A stretch of DNA of 64,000 nt from Typhlomys cinereus (GCA_023101885.1 JALPQD010000102.1:2044971-2108970); one strand, 5' to 3'. Positions 22,185 to 34,020 are shown, counted from the first letter of the stretch. Notes: generated by a model not told the origin, from the sequence alone. A program made the numbers and translations.

Positions 22185-22275
22185 ATGTAGCTCAATGCTT
22201 GTAATGTAGTCGAGGCTAGCCTTGAATTCCTGATCCTCCTACCTCTACCTCCCCAACTCCTAGGCTATCACACCC
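22185..22275 (-). repeat. B1/7SL-type SINE fragment
   Basis: 'gtcgaggctagccttgaatt', 'cctgatcctcctacctctac' and 'ctcctaggctatcacaccc' are the complement of GGTGTG...AGCCTGGG-like B1 text. A partial duplication of 'cctatctccacctccccaag' follows. Confidence 0.65.
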
Positions 22276-22544
22276 TATCTCCACCTCCCCAAGTCCTAAG
22301 CTATTGCCCAAATAATATAACGTTATTTATGCGTAATATCAAAAAATTCTCTGTACAAGAAGAAATGAAAAGAAAATAGGTAAATAAAATAAATGTTGGG
22401 CAGGACTTTACTATAGACAAACAAAGTCAGAGATTTTTTTTTTTTTGCCTATTTGGTAGGATGTTCGAGAAGGAGACAGTGAATAATACAGTGCTGATAC
22501 CAGAGTTTTATATTAGTCACTCAAAAACAATGACATGATTTCCC

Positions 22545-22990
22545 CAAATGGTGACTGTGATAAACAGAATAATGGTTTCTCCAAAGATGACCACAACATC
22601 TCAACCCTGGAACTAACTTGTGAATGTGTTACCCTATAGGGCAAAAGCCATTTTTCAGACATGATAGGTTGAGGATCTTGAGAAGAGTTTGTACAGGATG
22701 ATCCTCTTGGGTTTAATGCAGTCACACTAACAGCCTCATAGATAGAGCTGGGAGTATCTGAGTCAAGGAAGGAGGTGAGATCACGGAGGCCGAGGCTGGA
22801 GTGACGTGGACTTATGCTGTGATGCTGTGGAGAATTCCAGCAGCCAGCAGCAGCTGGAAAAGATGTGGAAAGGGAGCGACTCTCCCCCAACTCTCCAGAA
22901 GGAACAGAGCCCTGGTGACTGACAGTAGACTTCTCACCTTCTAAGATTATCAGAAAATATATCTGTGTTGTTTTTAGACACAATATTTAT
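22545..22990 (+). repeat. MLT1-like MaLR LTR
   Basis: The order 'acagaataatggtttctcca', 'aagatgaccacaacatct', 'tgtgaatgtgttaccctata', 'ggcaaaagccatttttcaga', then 'cagcagctggaaaagatgtg', 'tctccagaaggaacagagcc' and 'tatctgtgttgtttttagac' follows an old MaLR/MLT1 type LTR. Diverged, no internal region recognised. Confidence 0.6.
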
Positions 22991-23579
22991 GATTATTGCT
23001 TATGGCAGCAAAATGAAATGTATATTAGGGAACAAGTGAAAAATCCTAAAATATGCGTGCTATTCCCCATAAAATTTGTGTGATAGTTTCCTGCCTGGCC
23101 CATCCACTGTGTACGGAGTGCAAACACTTGTGATTATATGTGACATGAAGCTTGTGTCTAGATCTCTTGTGCGCCTGTCACCTCTCTTCTCTGCTTTCAC
23201 TCTCTAGTAATTTTGGACTCAACTTTCACACTGAATGAAATGCTGTCCATCTTGTTCCAGGGTCTTCTTAAATGACGGTTTTGCTTTGCTTTTACAGCCT
23301 TTCCATGTGTTCGTCCAAGCATGGTTTCCTGAAGTGGGAACTGTTAAATTCTTCCAAGAGGTGCATGCTTTTCTTTTAGCCTAAACAAACTTCAGCTTCC
23401 AGTTACTGGTTTTGACTTTTTTTTTTTTAAATAATGATCAGTTGCTGACTTCAAACATTTCTTTTGTGGATAAAATTTAAAGGAAAAATTAGAAAATAAG
23501 AATTTTAATGGTATTTTAGACTCAAATTCCATAATTTTATAGTTTTATGTGTGCTCTCATTCATTAACACATTGATTTG
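22991..23579. other. Non-repetitive sequence with a weak exon-like site
   Basis: A good acceptor (ttttacag, ending 23297) precedes 63 open bases and a weak donor (GAG followed by gtgcat). This is not strong enough to call an exon. Confidence 0.3.
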
Positions 23580-23760
23580 TTTCCTGTTCATTTAATGAGT
23601 GTCACTATGAATTAGTTTCAGTTCTAGATTCTCGAATGTGGCAGTAAGTAAGAAAGATAAGGACTTTGTGGGGTCCACATTCAAGTGGAGAATGCACTGA
23701 ATTGTAAAACACAGTCTTGTCTTATTAGGATTATAAATATTAAAGAGAAAGAAAGCAGTA
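23580..23760 (+). repeat. L2 LINE fragment (diverged)
   Basis: The word order ('ttctagattctcgaatgtgg', 'aaggactttgtggggtccac', 'attcaagtggagaatg') resembles the L2 3' region 'ctgggaatacagcagtgaac ... agacaaggtccctgccctca'. Confidence 0.4.
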
Positions 23761-23964
23761 AAAGGTGATGGAACATTTAGGGAGTTCTCCATTTCATAGT
23801 GAAAAGAATGCCCTGCGAAGGGGTATTATATGAACATTTTGCTGAATGTAGATAACAGAGCTGAACGTAGAAAGAATGGAGAAAGCCAGGTAAATATGTG
23901 GCTGAGTGTGTTCCAGAACATAATTTTAAAATTTTATGCAGTGTGTGGTTATTATTAACCAACA

Positions 23965-24340
23965 GCCTGACACCCAAGAGGCAGATCTCCAGAATTCTCT
24001 AGATTAAGGATGGCTCTGAGCATGCCTGTGAGGGATTGTCTTGACTGCATAATTGATGTCAGAAGACCCAGCCTACAGTGGGTGGGACAATTCCTTGGAT
24101 CTGGAGTCCGAACTTTACAAAGAATTAGAGTGCAATCAACCATGCATGCATTGGTCCTTGCCCTCTGATCTTCTGTGGATGTAGCGTGACTGACTGGCTC
24201 CTTCAAGTTCATGCTATGATAACATCCCTGCAATGATGGGCTGTAACCTGGAGTTGTTAGCCAATTAAATTCTTTTCCCCACCAAATTACTGGGGTCAGG
24301 CATTTTGTTACAGTATCAGGTAATGATATAAAACATGTAG
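23965..24340 (+). repeat. URR1-like non-autonomous hAT DNA transposon
   Basis: It contains 'gagcatgcctgtgagggatt', 'gtcttgactgcataattgat', 'agaagacccagcctacagtg', 'catgcattggtccttgccct', 'gggctgtaacctggag', 'ggcattttgttacagtatca'. This sequence of words is characteristic of a common rodent hAT-Charlie derivative that I recall as URR1. No transposase is encoded. Confidence 0.7.
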
Positions 24341-25299
24341 TTATCTGAATTTTATTTTAAGTTGAAATTAATCATATTAAAATTAAAAATATTCATTGAC
24401 CATGTATTAGATAATTGATGAGTGGGGTTGGGCATTAGATGATTGTAGAACATAGGACTTGGCCTTGTGTGCTTCATTTATGAACTTGATGAGCATTGAA
24501 AAGAATACAATTACAAAAACATTATATAGCAGAACATTATAGAATTATTTGGCAGCAAATTCTGTGACACAAATTTTAGGTTTGAAAAAAAATTTTTGTC
24601 TTTATGTCTACAAGTAAAAATCTAATTTTGCTAGATTGGAACATTTTTTAAGGACAGTGCAAAAACTTAAGTAAGAAGGTGAGAAAAAGAAATGTTCTTT
24701 AATGGAGCTTTAGTTCTGTGTCCTGTTGGAACCTCCTTCTCTCAGGAGGCCATTTATAGAGGCAGTGAAATGTGATTGTAATTGGAATGGGAAACCATTG
24801 GGAATTGAGACAATGGACTACAGAGTACATGACATCCTAAGATGTTCCATTTACTTTGGACCAGATTCCTCTGTCACTGATGGGTGAGGGTAGCAAGCAC
24901 ACGGTTCCCTATTTATCTTCCCTCAAGACTCCCCTGTGTTATGTACAGCTGAGATTTAGACTGAAAATCAAATTGAGACTGTTCCTTTTCCAGTACAGGA
25001 CCTAACCCATTTGAGGATCACAGTGGATGATTTGTGACTAGAACATGAATATACCAGTAAGAGTATGGCTTTTTAAAAAAATTTCCAAGTTTCTCCTTTT
25101 TAACATATTTTGATAATTCACCACACACTTGCTAATTACACCTCAGTTTCTGATTATATTACTTATGAAACAAGAGCTTAAAAAGTAGTAATTTATAAAG
25201 TGTTAGCATTATTACATTAATGAATTCATGTTCAGCTCACACAATAGACTTTTCTGTAATAAACTCATTTTTTTGCTTCACAGATTTATGTTTGAATCC
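24341..25299. other. AT-rich non-repetitive sequence
   Basis: No gene or repeat is supported. 24720-25040 is less AT-rich than its flanks. Confidence 0.45.
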
Positions 25300-25432
25300 A
25301 ACTTTTTTCCTTTTTTATTTAGAATGTTCATTTTTTCATTTACAAACAAAATGGGTAATATCTTTGCCCCAACTCCCTCCCCACCTACCCCTTTCCTCTC
25401 CTACCCTCCCCATCCACACTTTTATTGAGGAA
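25300..25432 (-). mobile_element. Short LINE-1 3' end fragment
   Basis: A T-rich edge is followed by 'ttacaaacaaaatgggtaat' and a C-rich tract with 'cccacctacccctttcctct', the complement of a LINE-1 3'UTR G-rich tract. Only about 130 bases remain. Confidence 0.4.
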
Positions 25433-25659
25433 TATCATCTCAAGCATTAATTGTAACACCAAGTGTTCTCATTAGAATTTTCACCTAAAAGATTTAAAAA
25501 CATTACTTTATTTATTAATCTGTAACTCAGCTTACCATGGAAGCCAGACAGCAGAAGTATGCATTTTATAGAAATGTTTGGAAGTTAGAACCAAAACAAT
25601 TGGCTGCAATGGAAAGGCTACATTTTTTTCTACCTATTGAAATATACACATTTTAATTT

Positions 25660-26090
25660 TTTTCCTGTGAAGCTGCCTACTCTGTTCTGAGAGTTACTTG
25701 TAATGCTGCTGTCCAGAAGGGTTTCTGAAGCGTGTGCGAGTGTTGCTGTAAACCTGAGCTTTCCCCATGGCGCGTTTGATTTATAATTTCATTAGCCACA
25801 AAATCAAAGACTGGATCCCTCCTCGTTTTGTTCTCTGGTGTTAAAATTCCAGGCAATGATCTCTCTCGGCAAGCTGCTTCTCAGATGGGGGCCTTTGATT
25901 GTTTCTGAAGATCTCTGTTGCAGTTCTATTGCATTGCTGTCTGCTAGTGCTGGACCCGTTTGCTTGCCCCAGGCCTTTCTTGCCTCTCCTGTAGTCTGCC
26001 CTCCCCTGCAGTGGGAATGGAGTGATGGACTGATTCCCTGGTTCCTTCTTGTCATTTGGTTCCTGGCAGAAGTTACCAGCTGAAGGTACT
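25660..26090. promoter_or_regulatory. Candidate conserved non-coding element
   Basis: Free of recognisable repeats and mixed in composition. Dense in words such as 'gcgcgtttgatttataattt', 'cattagccac' and 'gcctttgattgtttctgaag' (TCF/LEF-like CTTTGAT twice). This judgement rests on texture only; conservation was not tested. Confidence 0.3.
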
Positions 26091-26929
26091 AGAAGTACAG
26101 AAAGAGTAGAGGAAGGGAAAAGTAAGGTGCCACCTTCTTCCTAGGACCCCCCAAAATCTCAGCTCTTTCCTTTTTCTCTTTAGCTTAGGGATGGTAATGG
26201 TATTCTGTTGTCGTTGATTTCTGACCCATTTTGCTTTCTGTTTGGCATCACAGTCCACATTCCATTACTTGTGCCACCAATACCATGTTATTAAAGGCTC
26301 TGTTTTAGCTACATAATGCTCTAGTGTCTAACGCTCTAGTTAAACCTGGACTAGTTTAAGTATCATTTCACAGGGATGCTTGCCAACAGGGTGAATCATT
26401 GTCTTTGTGAAAATTTTTAGAAAATTGAACTTTGTGAATTAAAGTTTATAAAATTTACCACATTTTAGTCCTCAAGGAAGAGGAGATAATAATGGTATTG
26501 TTGTATAAGTAGGTATTTCTAAGCTGCTGAGTTGTATTATATCCTGCTATAAAATGAGGCATGTTAATTACATGGACCTGTGTGTTTATTTATTGTACAC
26601 CTTGGATTTATAACATTTCATAATTAGTGAATAATCTAATAGTGGTATGAAGTTACAACACTAAAGTATATTAATTGAAATTCTTAAAAGCTTATACATA
26701 ACAGCACGATATCTTTGTCTTTATTTGAAGCAGACATATTTTTTAGTGGTATCACTAAAAGCTAGTGTGGGAAGTAAATTTACACAATTCTTCTGAAGCC
26801 GGAGGCAGTGCTTGGATCTCTCACCAGCCTTGACAGTGAGGGACTTGTATTTGCCTACAAGCTGTTTTGACAGAATACCATACCTGGGTTAGTTCTAAGC
26901 CATAGTTTGGCTAATTGTTTTAGGGGCTG
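26091..26929. other. Non-repetitive sequence
   Basis: No feature is supported. Confidence 0.4.
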
Positions 26930-27165
26930 GGAAGCCAAGCAGTGTGATACTGGCATTTTGGGAGGACCTTCAGGCTTGTCATAGACCATCAAAAGGGCAA
27001 GTGAACATGCGGGGAAACACACAGAAAATCGAGCGCTCTTTTTATTATCAGGGGCTCACTCTTGTGATCACGCCCCTGTACTCACATTCATCCTCCCTAA
27101 AGGTAAATTCCTCATGACTTAATCACCTTTTAAAGGATCAGTGATAGATTCTGGAGTGGGCAGGA
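26930..27165 (+). repeat. Old interspersed repeat (hAT- or MaLR-like)
   Basis: 'ggggctgggaagccaagcag', 'ggaggaccttcaggc', 'ctctttttattatcaggggc', 'tcactcttgtgatcacg', 'ctcatgacttaatcacct', 'tttaaaggatc' match the order of an old mammalian interspersed repeat that I cannot name confidently. Confidence 0.5.
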
Positions 27166-27248
27166 CCAGAAGCGATCGTTTTCTACATTTAATCATGTAA
27201 CATTCTGTAGTAAGATGTGGTTGGATTCAGAATCATGAAACACAAATT

Positions 27249-27560
27249 TTATCTGATGTTGGATCTGTTAAAGGCAGGATAGAGGAGTGATTTATTAAGG
27301 GGAGGATCTGGAAGGAAGTAAGAGAATGAGACAAGGCAAAGAACCAAGATGCACAACTTTAGCATCCCAACCTGAGTGTGTGAACTCTGGGATGTGATCG
27401 GCCCCGCAGACAAGCCTTGCCTGCTGACAACCTGGTTAGCTTTTGCACACCTGTGTAAGTGACTCATTCACTATAGGCAGTCCCAGGGGACAAGTACCTA
27501 ACTGTCATGCCTTTGTGGCTATGGAGGATGATCCTCTGGAGGAAGGCACAGCTCTTAGCA
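27249..27560 (-). repeat. LTR-like fragment with poly(A) signal
   Basis: Minus reading contains 'ccccttaataaatcactcct' at about 27285-27305 and C/T-rich sequence. This resembles the R/U5 part of a retroviral-type LTR. The ends are not defined. Confidence 0.35.
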
Positions 27561-28194
27561 GCAGCATGTAGCCACTGAGAGACTGATGAACTGAGCTAAT
27601 AAAGAGAGATATGGGACACCCCCCACTTTCAAGCTTTTAGGCTCCCATTAAAACCTAGAACCAGTCTAAGACTCAAGTGCCTGTTTTGTTTTAAAATATA
27701 AAATGTTGGAAAGTTTGTAGAAGCTTTACTGTCTCTCTGAAGTGTGCTTTGGAAGAAAGTGCTATGGAGTTAGCTAATCTATAACATAAAGGGGCAGTGC
27801 AAGGTCACAAATGGCTACTTTGAAACTGCAGTTAAACATGATGGTGATGATGGTTTTAACTTGGATTCCCTGCAAGGGAATCCAGACAGAAGGATTTAGT
27901 GATAATTTATATTGGAGATGACTCCTAGGATGTAGGAGTGAGGGAGTGAGTCGCAGAAAAAGTCAATCTGTAGTGTGCCCATGAGGTTTTTGTTGGGGTA
28001 TGCCAGGGCTCAGTCTGGTGCACCCCGAGGCAAGCTACTATCAGCAGCATCAAGTTGCGGCCTGTCCAGCACTTCACCCCACATGAAAAGTTCTTGCCTG
28101 CTATACTACATTCTTGGCAGCATCCATATATCTTGTTTAATTCCAGCATCACTGATCCTTCACAGGGAGGCTGAATCCTGACCCTAAGAAGATT
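27561..28194. other. Non-repetitive sequence
   Basis: No feature is supported. Short overlapping ORFs on both strands at 27925-28181 look like chance. Confidence 0.4.
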
Positions 28195-28545
28195 AATCAG
28201 AAAGAGAGTTAGTGCAATGAGCGGCGCGCTTCCTTGCTGCAGCTGATTCTGAGGCCACAGTAGATGTCCACGGCATCACTGGCTGCCTATTCCAGACTTT
28301 CATTCCCCTTCGCAAACACTTCTGAAGTGGCTTGATTCAAACGCTCTCACACTGGTTTCCCTAGCTTGCTTCCGCTTTGTGCTCTGTGACAGCAGGGTGG
28401 AAGCATGGAGATCCCTCCAGTGAGCCTCCGAACCAGATTTATTTCTCCTAACCCACTTATACAGCAGTGACTCCACGCCCTTGGATGATCGCAGCCAGTT
28501 ATTCCTGCCAGGACAGATGCTCATCTCCACCTGTGACCCACTGGT
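28195..28545. promoter_or_regulatory. Candidate conserved non-coding element
   Basis: Repeat-free, GC-balanced and CpG-retaining ('gagcggcgcgcttcc', 'caaacgctctcac', 'ggatgatcgcagcc') in an AT-rich neighbourhood. Retained CpGs suggest constraint or germline hypomethylation. No exon frame was found. Confidence 0.3.
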
Positions 28546-29344
28546 AGGAAGTGGTAGACTTAGGTTGAGTCACAGTTTCAGACTCAATGTGTAGTGGCAG
28601 AACAGGCAGAATGTAGGAATGAGATGCTAATATGCCCGACTTAGAGAAGTGGAGGTGGCCAATGGGCCTACTAGTCTAGAAGAGTTTCCTTTCTCTTAAC
28701 TTCTGATTTAGCTTTTGCTGCTTTTCATTTACTAATTTCTGGGGCACATCTTTCCTAATTTCATGTAGCCATGACACCTCGCAAATTGCTAGTTTCCAGG
28801 ATTTATCACAGCCTGACAGTTTATAATTAATCCTAATTAATGATAGCATGATTAAAAAATATCACTGTGGAAAGTCCTAGGCTTATGTGGTAGATGGTTC
28901 TGGGCAAATGCTGGCATTTCTTTTGCTGTGGCAAATAAAGCAAGAGGAGGAGGGTTCACATGTGTTTACGTGTTCTCTGTCATGCAAACATTTTTGGTGT
29001 TCTGAGTCACTTAAGCTGTGAGTGGGTAATAAAGTTATGAAAAAGAATGATGGGTACTGACAGCTTTGTATTTCGACACTTTGTGGGTAGTAAAGATGCA
29101 TGAAACATAAGTAATATAACCGATCTCTAAAATCAGATAAGTTTAGCACAAATGCATAGCTAAGGTCCATGAAAGAACTTTCTATTTTCCCAAGGTAGAT
29201 TACAAATACATAGTAGTTGAAAAATTGAAGGTGATTTTATTATAATTTCATCCATTTTTTCCTGAATTCTTAGTTATCGCAGGAATGCATTTACATGATT
29301 TTAAAAGTAAAAAAGTGCTAAACGACATATTTTTAAAAATTTGC
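28546..29344. other. Non-repetitive sequence
   Basis: No repeat or exon is supported. Confidence 0.4.
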
Positions 29345-29361
29345 AGGTATGTGTGGTATCC

Positions 29362-29414
<53 letters not shown>

Positions 29415-29640
29415 CCTGAAGTTGATGTCCACTTTCCTTGTTGAGATAGTTTTTAAATCAAACCCAGAGTCAGCTACACTAGTTAGCTAGCTTATTTCAG
29501 GAATCTGCCCCTGACTCAGTGCTGGGATTACGAGCAGCTGTAGCATCTGCACAGCTTACATGCGAGTGCTGGGGATCCAACTCCAAACTTCAAGCATGTG
29601 CCGCAAGCACTTTATCCACCGAGAAATCTCCCTAGCCCCA
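29345..29640 (-). repeat. B4-type SINE with (GT)n
   Basis: A (GT)n run (29365-29411) is followed by 'tagacctgaagttgatgtcc', 'cagtgctgggattacg' and 'gctggggatccaactcc'. The stretch 'gcaagcactttatccaccga' then 'gaaatctccctagccc' is the complement of an ID-like head joined to a B1-like part. That is the B4 dimer layout. Confidence 0.75.
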
Positions 29641-29705
29641 CAGTTTTAGAAGTGATGGGTTCTTCTCACCAATGTAAATCCATTGCCCAATGACAGTGCA
29701 TGGTT

Positions 29706-30020
29706 TACAGTTATTTAATTTTTTTTCTTTTTCGACCCCTGTGTGTGTGTGTCCTATGTGGATAGGTATACATGTGTGTGCAGATATGTATACAAAAGGC
29801 AACCTGAGTCCGTATGCCTGTGGAGGCTCAAGCGGACATTGGGATTCATCCCAGACTACTTTGTTCTGGGTAAACTTTCCAGGTTCCTCTGTCCCGGACT
29901 AGAACTTCAGGCCAACACCATATCCGCCAGGCATTTTTTTGTGTGGGATCTAGGGATCCAAACTCAGATCCTTTTGCTTGTGAGGCAAAGACTTTAATGG
30001 TGGAGCCATCTCCCCAGCCC
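29706..30020 (-). mobile_element. tRNA-derived SINE, subfamily A
   Basis: Minus reading: 'gggctggggagatggctcca', 'ttgcctcacaagcaaaagga', 'ctgagtttggatcc', then the family body and a GT/AT tract. Diverged; no clear target-site duplication was found. Confidence 0.85.
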
Positions 30021-30467
30021 TGTTGCCTTATATTTCACCTTCTTTACATTCTTACATCTTATGTTCTTTCAATAGTTATTTCATAATTTTGGCTAGATCT
30101 ATATTGGTAGTTTTTAAAACTAAGTAAATATTATTTATTGCTGAGCCAAATAGCAGAATTATTTTGGCTTATTTTATGACCTTTTGTTTTTCTTGGAAGT
30201 AATGCTGCCTCATTCGTATCTGTTCTACCCCTGTACATTCTAGCCTAGCTCTACCAAAGCTTCCCAGCTTAAACCCTTTAGATTCTGCCATCAATTTTGC
30301 TTATGAGATATTTGCTATCCTTGGCTAGTCTTTCTCACTGTGGGTTGATTGTTCACTGGGCTGGTACAGAGTTGGCTTTTTTTCTAAGTCAGTTTCTTTT
30401 TCTCTGTGTGTCCAGGATTCCATATTGTTGCCTTTCTTGGTTAAATAAAATTCACCTTCTCATAGTG
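30021..30467. other. Non-repetitive sequence
   Basis: No feature is supported. Confidence 0.4.
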
Positions 30468-31180
30468 TGTTAGTTAGATGTACAGGTATTAAGCTCCAAT
30501 TGAAGGCTGAGCTCTCGGCACATTTGTGAAGAGTTAGTAGTTAAGGCAGGCTCTTTAGCAAGGCTGCAGAAGATAGAGTTGGTTTTGGATGTCTGCTGAA
30601 GAATTGAGGTTGATATGAGCCAGGGGAATTAGGCTTCATCAATCCAGAGTGCCTTAGCAGGACCCTGAGAGCCTTTTTGTTGGGACGGCTCAGCGTACAG
30701 AGCTCATCAGAGTTTATTACTGAAACAAAGCAAAGCATGTGAGGATTTCCTTATCACTAGAGCTTGAGAACAGCTGGGTTTGTTCAAGGTTAAAGAACAT
30801 GCAACAGACTTCTCTGGAACATGCTCTGAAGCACTCAAAGGTAGAAGGAGGACAGTTACTTGCCTGTTCTCAGTGTTCCAAGAATGAGAATAGCATTCTT
30901 TTCTTTGAGTTGCCATATCAGCAAAGATTAAAGAAGTCTGTTAAGGCTTTGTTGTCCTTAAGAGACAAGGGGGTTCAGTAAGTTTGGCATTCTTCAGCAT
31001 ACTTTGATGATTTTGTTATTTTTCAGATGAGGTTTTTCCCTGTCTCAGCAAGCCTGCGGATATGGCGTGGTCCATTCTCTTGTCTCCTGGTGTTAGTATG
31101 AGTTCTCCTACCACTGGACCAAGAACTGTAACCAAGAAACATAAGAAAGAATAGAAGTCCCTTGTTCCCCTAAGGACTCC
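30468..31180 (+). repeat. Old hAT-like repeat (copy 2), split by an LTR-like insert
   Basis: Its left part ('gctgagctctcggcacattt', 'gaagagttagtagttaag') and right part ('gtctcagcaagcctgcg', 'atatggcgtggtccattctc', 'gaactgtaaccaagaaac', 'cttgttcccctaagg') match the copy at 7245-7690. The extra 300-400 bases between them are an insertion. Confidence 0.5.
30690..31015 (-). repeat. LTR-like insert within hAT-like copy
   Basis: Absent from the sister copy at 7245. Minus reading contains 'cagtaataaactctgatgag', a poly(A)-signal context similar to other LTR-like pieces in the window. The exact ends are uncertain. Confidence 0.35.
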
Positions 31181-32534
31181 ATCCCTGAGATCAGCTTGTA
31201 CTTTCATTTTACATTCAAGCAGGGCAGAGGTGGAGCAAGCAAAGTGGGACTTTCCGGAAGCAAACACAATGATTCATAGTATCAGCAGGGCAGATAGAAC
31301 ACAGAGTGGTCTATACACTTGACTCCTAATAGACAGCAGCCGAGGTAAGGAGCACAGAGCAGGTGCAGGTCCATGAGGCAGTGTCTTGGGAACTTAGTGA
31401 CCTTTATCTTAATTCATACTCAGCAGTAAGCAGTAACTTAACAGTTTACATTTTTCTACGTTGTATTGTAAGACCGTAAGATAACAGTGCTTTTTATTGG
31501 GACCGTCAAATATCAGAACATGTACTTTTGTGTGGAGTGGTTCAGTTGTCTGAGAGTTGTTGTCTTTAACCATCTAGGAGCTCTCTGGGTTCAGTTGCAG
31601 ACTTTTGCTCTATTTGTACCCTGTCCTCCTTCCTCCCTTCTCTGCATCTTGGTCCTCACTTTTCTCTTTGGGGTGGGTGGGAGGATGGTCAGATTCAGTC
31701 TCCCTACACCTGCGGAGCTATCATGCATGCTTCTAGCCTGTGTGGATGTGCTGGGAATTTCCACTTCACCTCCCATGAGCATCTATTCTCACAGACACTT
31801 ACCTGTGTCCTGCTTCTTCCCCAGTAAGTCATTCTTTTCTCCTCTATGTCTATCACCATCTTATGATTTAGTTAAAAATAAAACTGACCCTAGACTGATC
31901 AGAGGTGGAAATTTTATTTCAGACTCTTATTTCCTTTAGTCCTAGAGTGATTTTTTTTTTAGATGAGAGCTGTCTGCTGACTTGACTCCGAAAATCTAGT
32001 AATCATCACTTTAATTACAACAGAGAAACCACTGGGAGTGCCTACATAAGTTGCTGTGTGAAAAGACCTCTTCTTTTCTTGAATTTCCCATCTGCTAAAA
32101 CTGACATGAATTTGTGAGTACAAACTAGTTACAACTGAAAAATTCATCTTTTCTTCTGTTATTGGTGGAGTGGGGACATCTTCCTTCCTTCTGATACAAA
32201 TTCATGCCTTCTTATCACACCATGCCTTGACTATAGTAGGAAGTAATTGTGAATTTGTCAGGTGGTCTGCAATCTTTGCACAGAAATCCTAAGCCCAATT
32301 GTGACCTGTGGAAACAATACTATTCAGGTATTGTCTAAACTGATACGTCAAGATTCAAAGAAACAGGGATGATCAGTGGAGTCAGATGGTCAGCTTAAGA
32401 CAAAAGGTGGTCGGGTCTTTTATCAGAGATGACGTTTTTGTGGGATGGACACAAACACGAACCATATTAGAGGTGGTCAAAGTACTTGACGACAAAGACC
32501 TACTATGTGGCAGAAATGGTACTTGAAAGTAAGT
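31181..32534. other. Non-repetitive sequence
   Basis: 31487-31939 has a 150-codon plus-strand ORF. Its hydrophobic, Cys/Ser-rich translation shows no domain I recognise and the ORF is not flanked by splice sites. No feature is called. Confidence 0.4.
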
Positions 32535-32690
32535 GCTTTATATATCTAATTTGTGCTATTTGGGTTCTTCTAATAACCCTATATAGAAGACCCCGTTACA
32601 TCTACTTTAAAGGTTGGGCACAGTAAATGAGGTGATGCACCCAGTTTTGCTGAGGTACAAGATTCACTTCCTAGAAGTGTGACCTTGGAC
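32535..32690 (-). repeat. MIR-like fragment
   Basis: 'gtgctttatatatctaattt', 'aataaccctatatagaagac', 'taaatgaggtgatgcacc' fit the MIR complement loosely. Confidence 0.4.
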
Positions 32691-32859
32691 TCTGTCTAAC
32701 CTGCTCAGCAAGACAGCGGAGCCCGTGCAGAGAGTGAGTGTGAAACAGACAGGCAGCAGCACATTCTGGGAAACTGCGCCCTAGGGGTCTTGTGAACATT
32801 GCTGAGAAGAGGGGGTGAGGAAAGGAACTGTGTAAACATTTGCTTCTGCTCGAATGTGC

Positions 32860-33250
32860 ACCTCCCAGTGCTCCTCCATCAATTAGGAGCGCTGTCTTGA
32901 AGAGCGCTGCCTCAGCTTCTGAAGAGACGACCCCAGGACATGCATTAATGAGAGGAGGGGGAGCAGCAGCTGACAGAATAATAAAGCTCTTTGAGGGAGC
33001 CAGCCCCCCCCCATGAAGCCTGGGGCTGGTTGGCAGAGCAGCGGGAGACCACCACTGCTGGGATCTCTTGCCCCCCCCCACATGGCCTTCTCACTGCAGC
33101 TTGGAGGAGGCACTCCCCCCCCCATGACTCCCCTTATATGGGGCAGTTAATGAGCAGTGCAGTGACAGGAGACACCTCTCCATATTGTTCATAGCTTTAA
33201 CTTGCGACCAAACAATCTGCCCGCGCTCTCCTCCTTCCCCGAGGGGAGAA
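32860..33250. promoter_or_regulatory. Candidate conserved element with three C9 runs
   Basis: Repeat-free and GC-rich, containing homeodomain/Sox-like words ('tgcattaatgagagg', 'gaataataaagctctttgag', 'gcagttaatgagcagt'). Three runs of exactly nine C lie at 33004-33012, 33071-33079 and 33115-33123, each followed within two bases by ATG. An enhancer is possible; nothing here proves it. Confidence 0.35.
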
Positions 33251-33509
33251 GTGCTTTTTCAGCAGTTGCAGAACTGGGTTGCAAAGCAAAGGCCACAGAG
33301 TTAAAGTGTATCTTTCATGTATGTATACAATAACTTGCTTTTGGAAGAAACATGGATTTTGTCCTGAGGCGTAATCCCTCCTTTCTCATTAAGGCACGTG
33401 CTAAAATACTCTGGGCAAGAATAACTGTTTTTCTATTATCCACTAATTCAGTACAGAAGGAAATTTCTCAAAGTAGAATTTTGAAGGAGCTTTCTTCTTA
33501 ACCCATTTT

Positions 33510-33640
33510 GATTCTAAGAGGAAGACGTTATTTATCATTCTCTTTGAAAGTGAGGAAGCTGCCACTGAGCTCAGTGATGTTTGTGTCAGTACTGCCCAAG
33601 GCCACACAAGGGATGAAATGCAGGTGTATCTGAGGTTACC
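33510..33640 (-). repeat. MIR-like fragment
   Basis: 'tttgaaagtgaggaagctgc', 'actgcccaaggccacacaag', 'ggatgaaatgcagg' follow the MIR complement. Confidence 0.55.
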
Positions 33641-33714
33641 TTGCTAGTTGTTCTGGGTTTTTCTCACTAGTATCAGGATATGTTGCCTGTTGCTGAAAGT
33701 TTTCGTGCATGCAT

Positions 33715-34020
33715 GCGTGTGTGCATGTGTGTGTGTGTGTGTGTGTGTTTGTTACATGTGAGCACATATACATGCAAATACACATACACATGTGCACATA
33801 CATGTGGCGCCAGTGGTCAATATCAGGTGTCTTCCTTGATTGCTTTCAATCTTATTTTTTTGAGACTGGGTCCAACCAACTGCAGAGATGTAATCCATCT
33901 CCTTATCCCCAGAGCGCTGAGGTTATAGATGTACACCACATGGCTGGCTTTTACATTGCTGCTCAGGATGTGGCCCTTGGTCTTCTTGCTGGTACGGCAG
34001 GTGCTTTCCTCATGCTTTGG
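33715..34020 (-). repeat. B4-type SINE with GT-rich end
   Basis: A GT-rich tract (33717-33750) and ATACATG repeats are followed by 'ttttttgagactgggtcc' (B1-like complement) and 'gctgaggttatagatgtaca', 'ctcaggatgtggcccttggt'. Confidence 0.6.

Noticed and set aside
23298..23360. Possible 63-base exon
   Set aside because: The acceptor is good, but the donor (GAG|gtgcat) is weak, two frames are open, and no partner exon is visible.
31487..31939. 150-codon plus ORF
   Set aside because: No domain, no splice signals, and composition typical of AT/TC-rich non-coding DNA.
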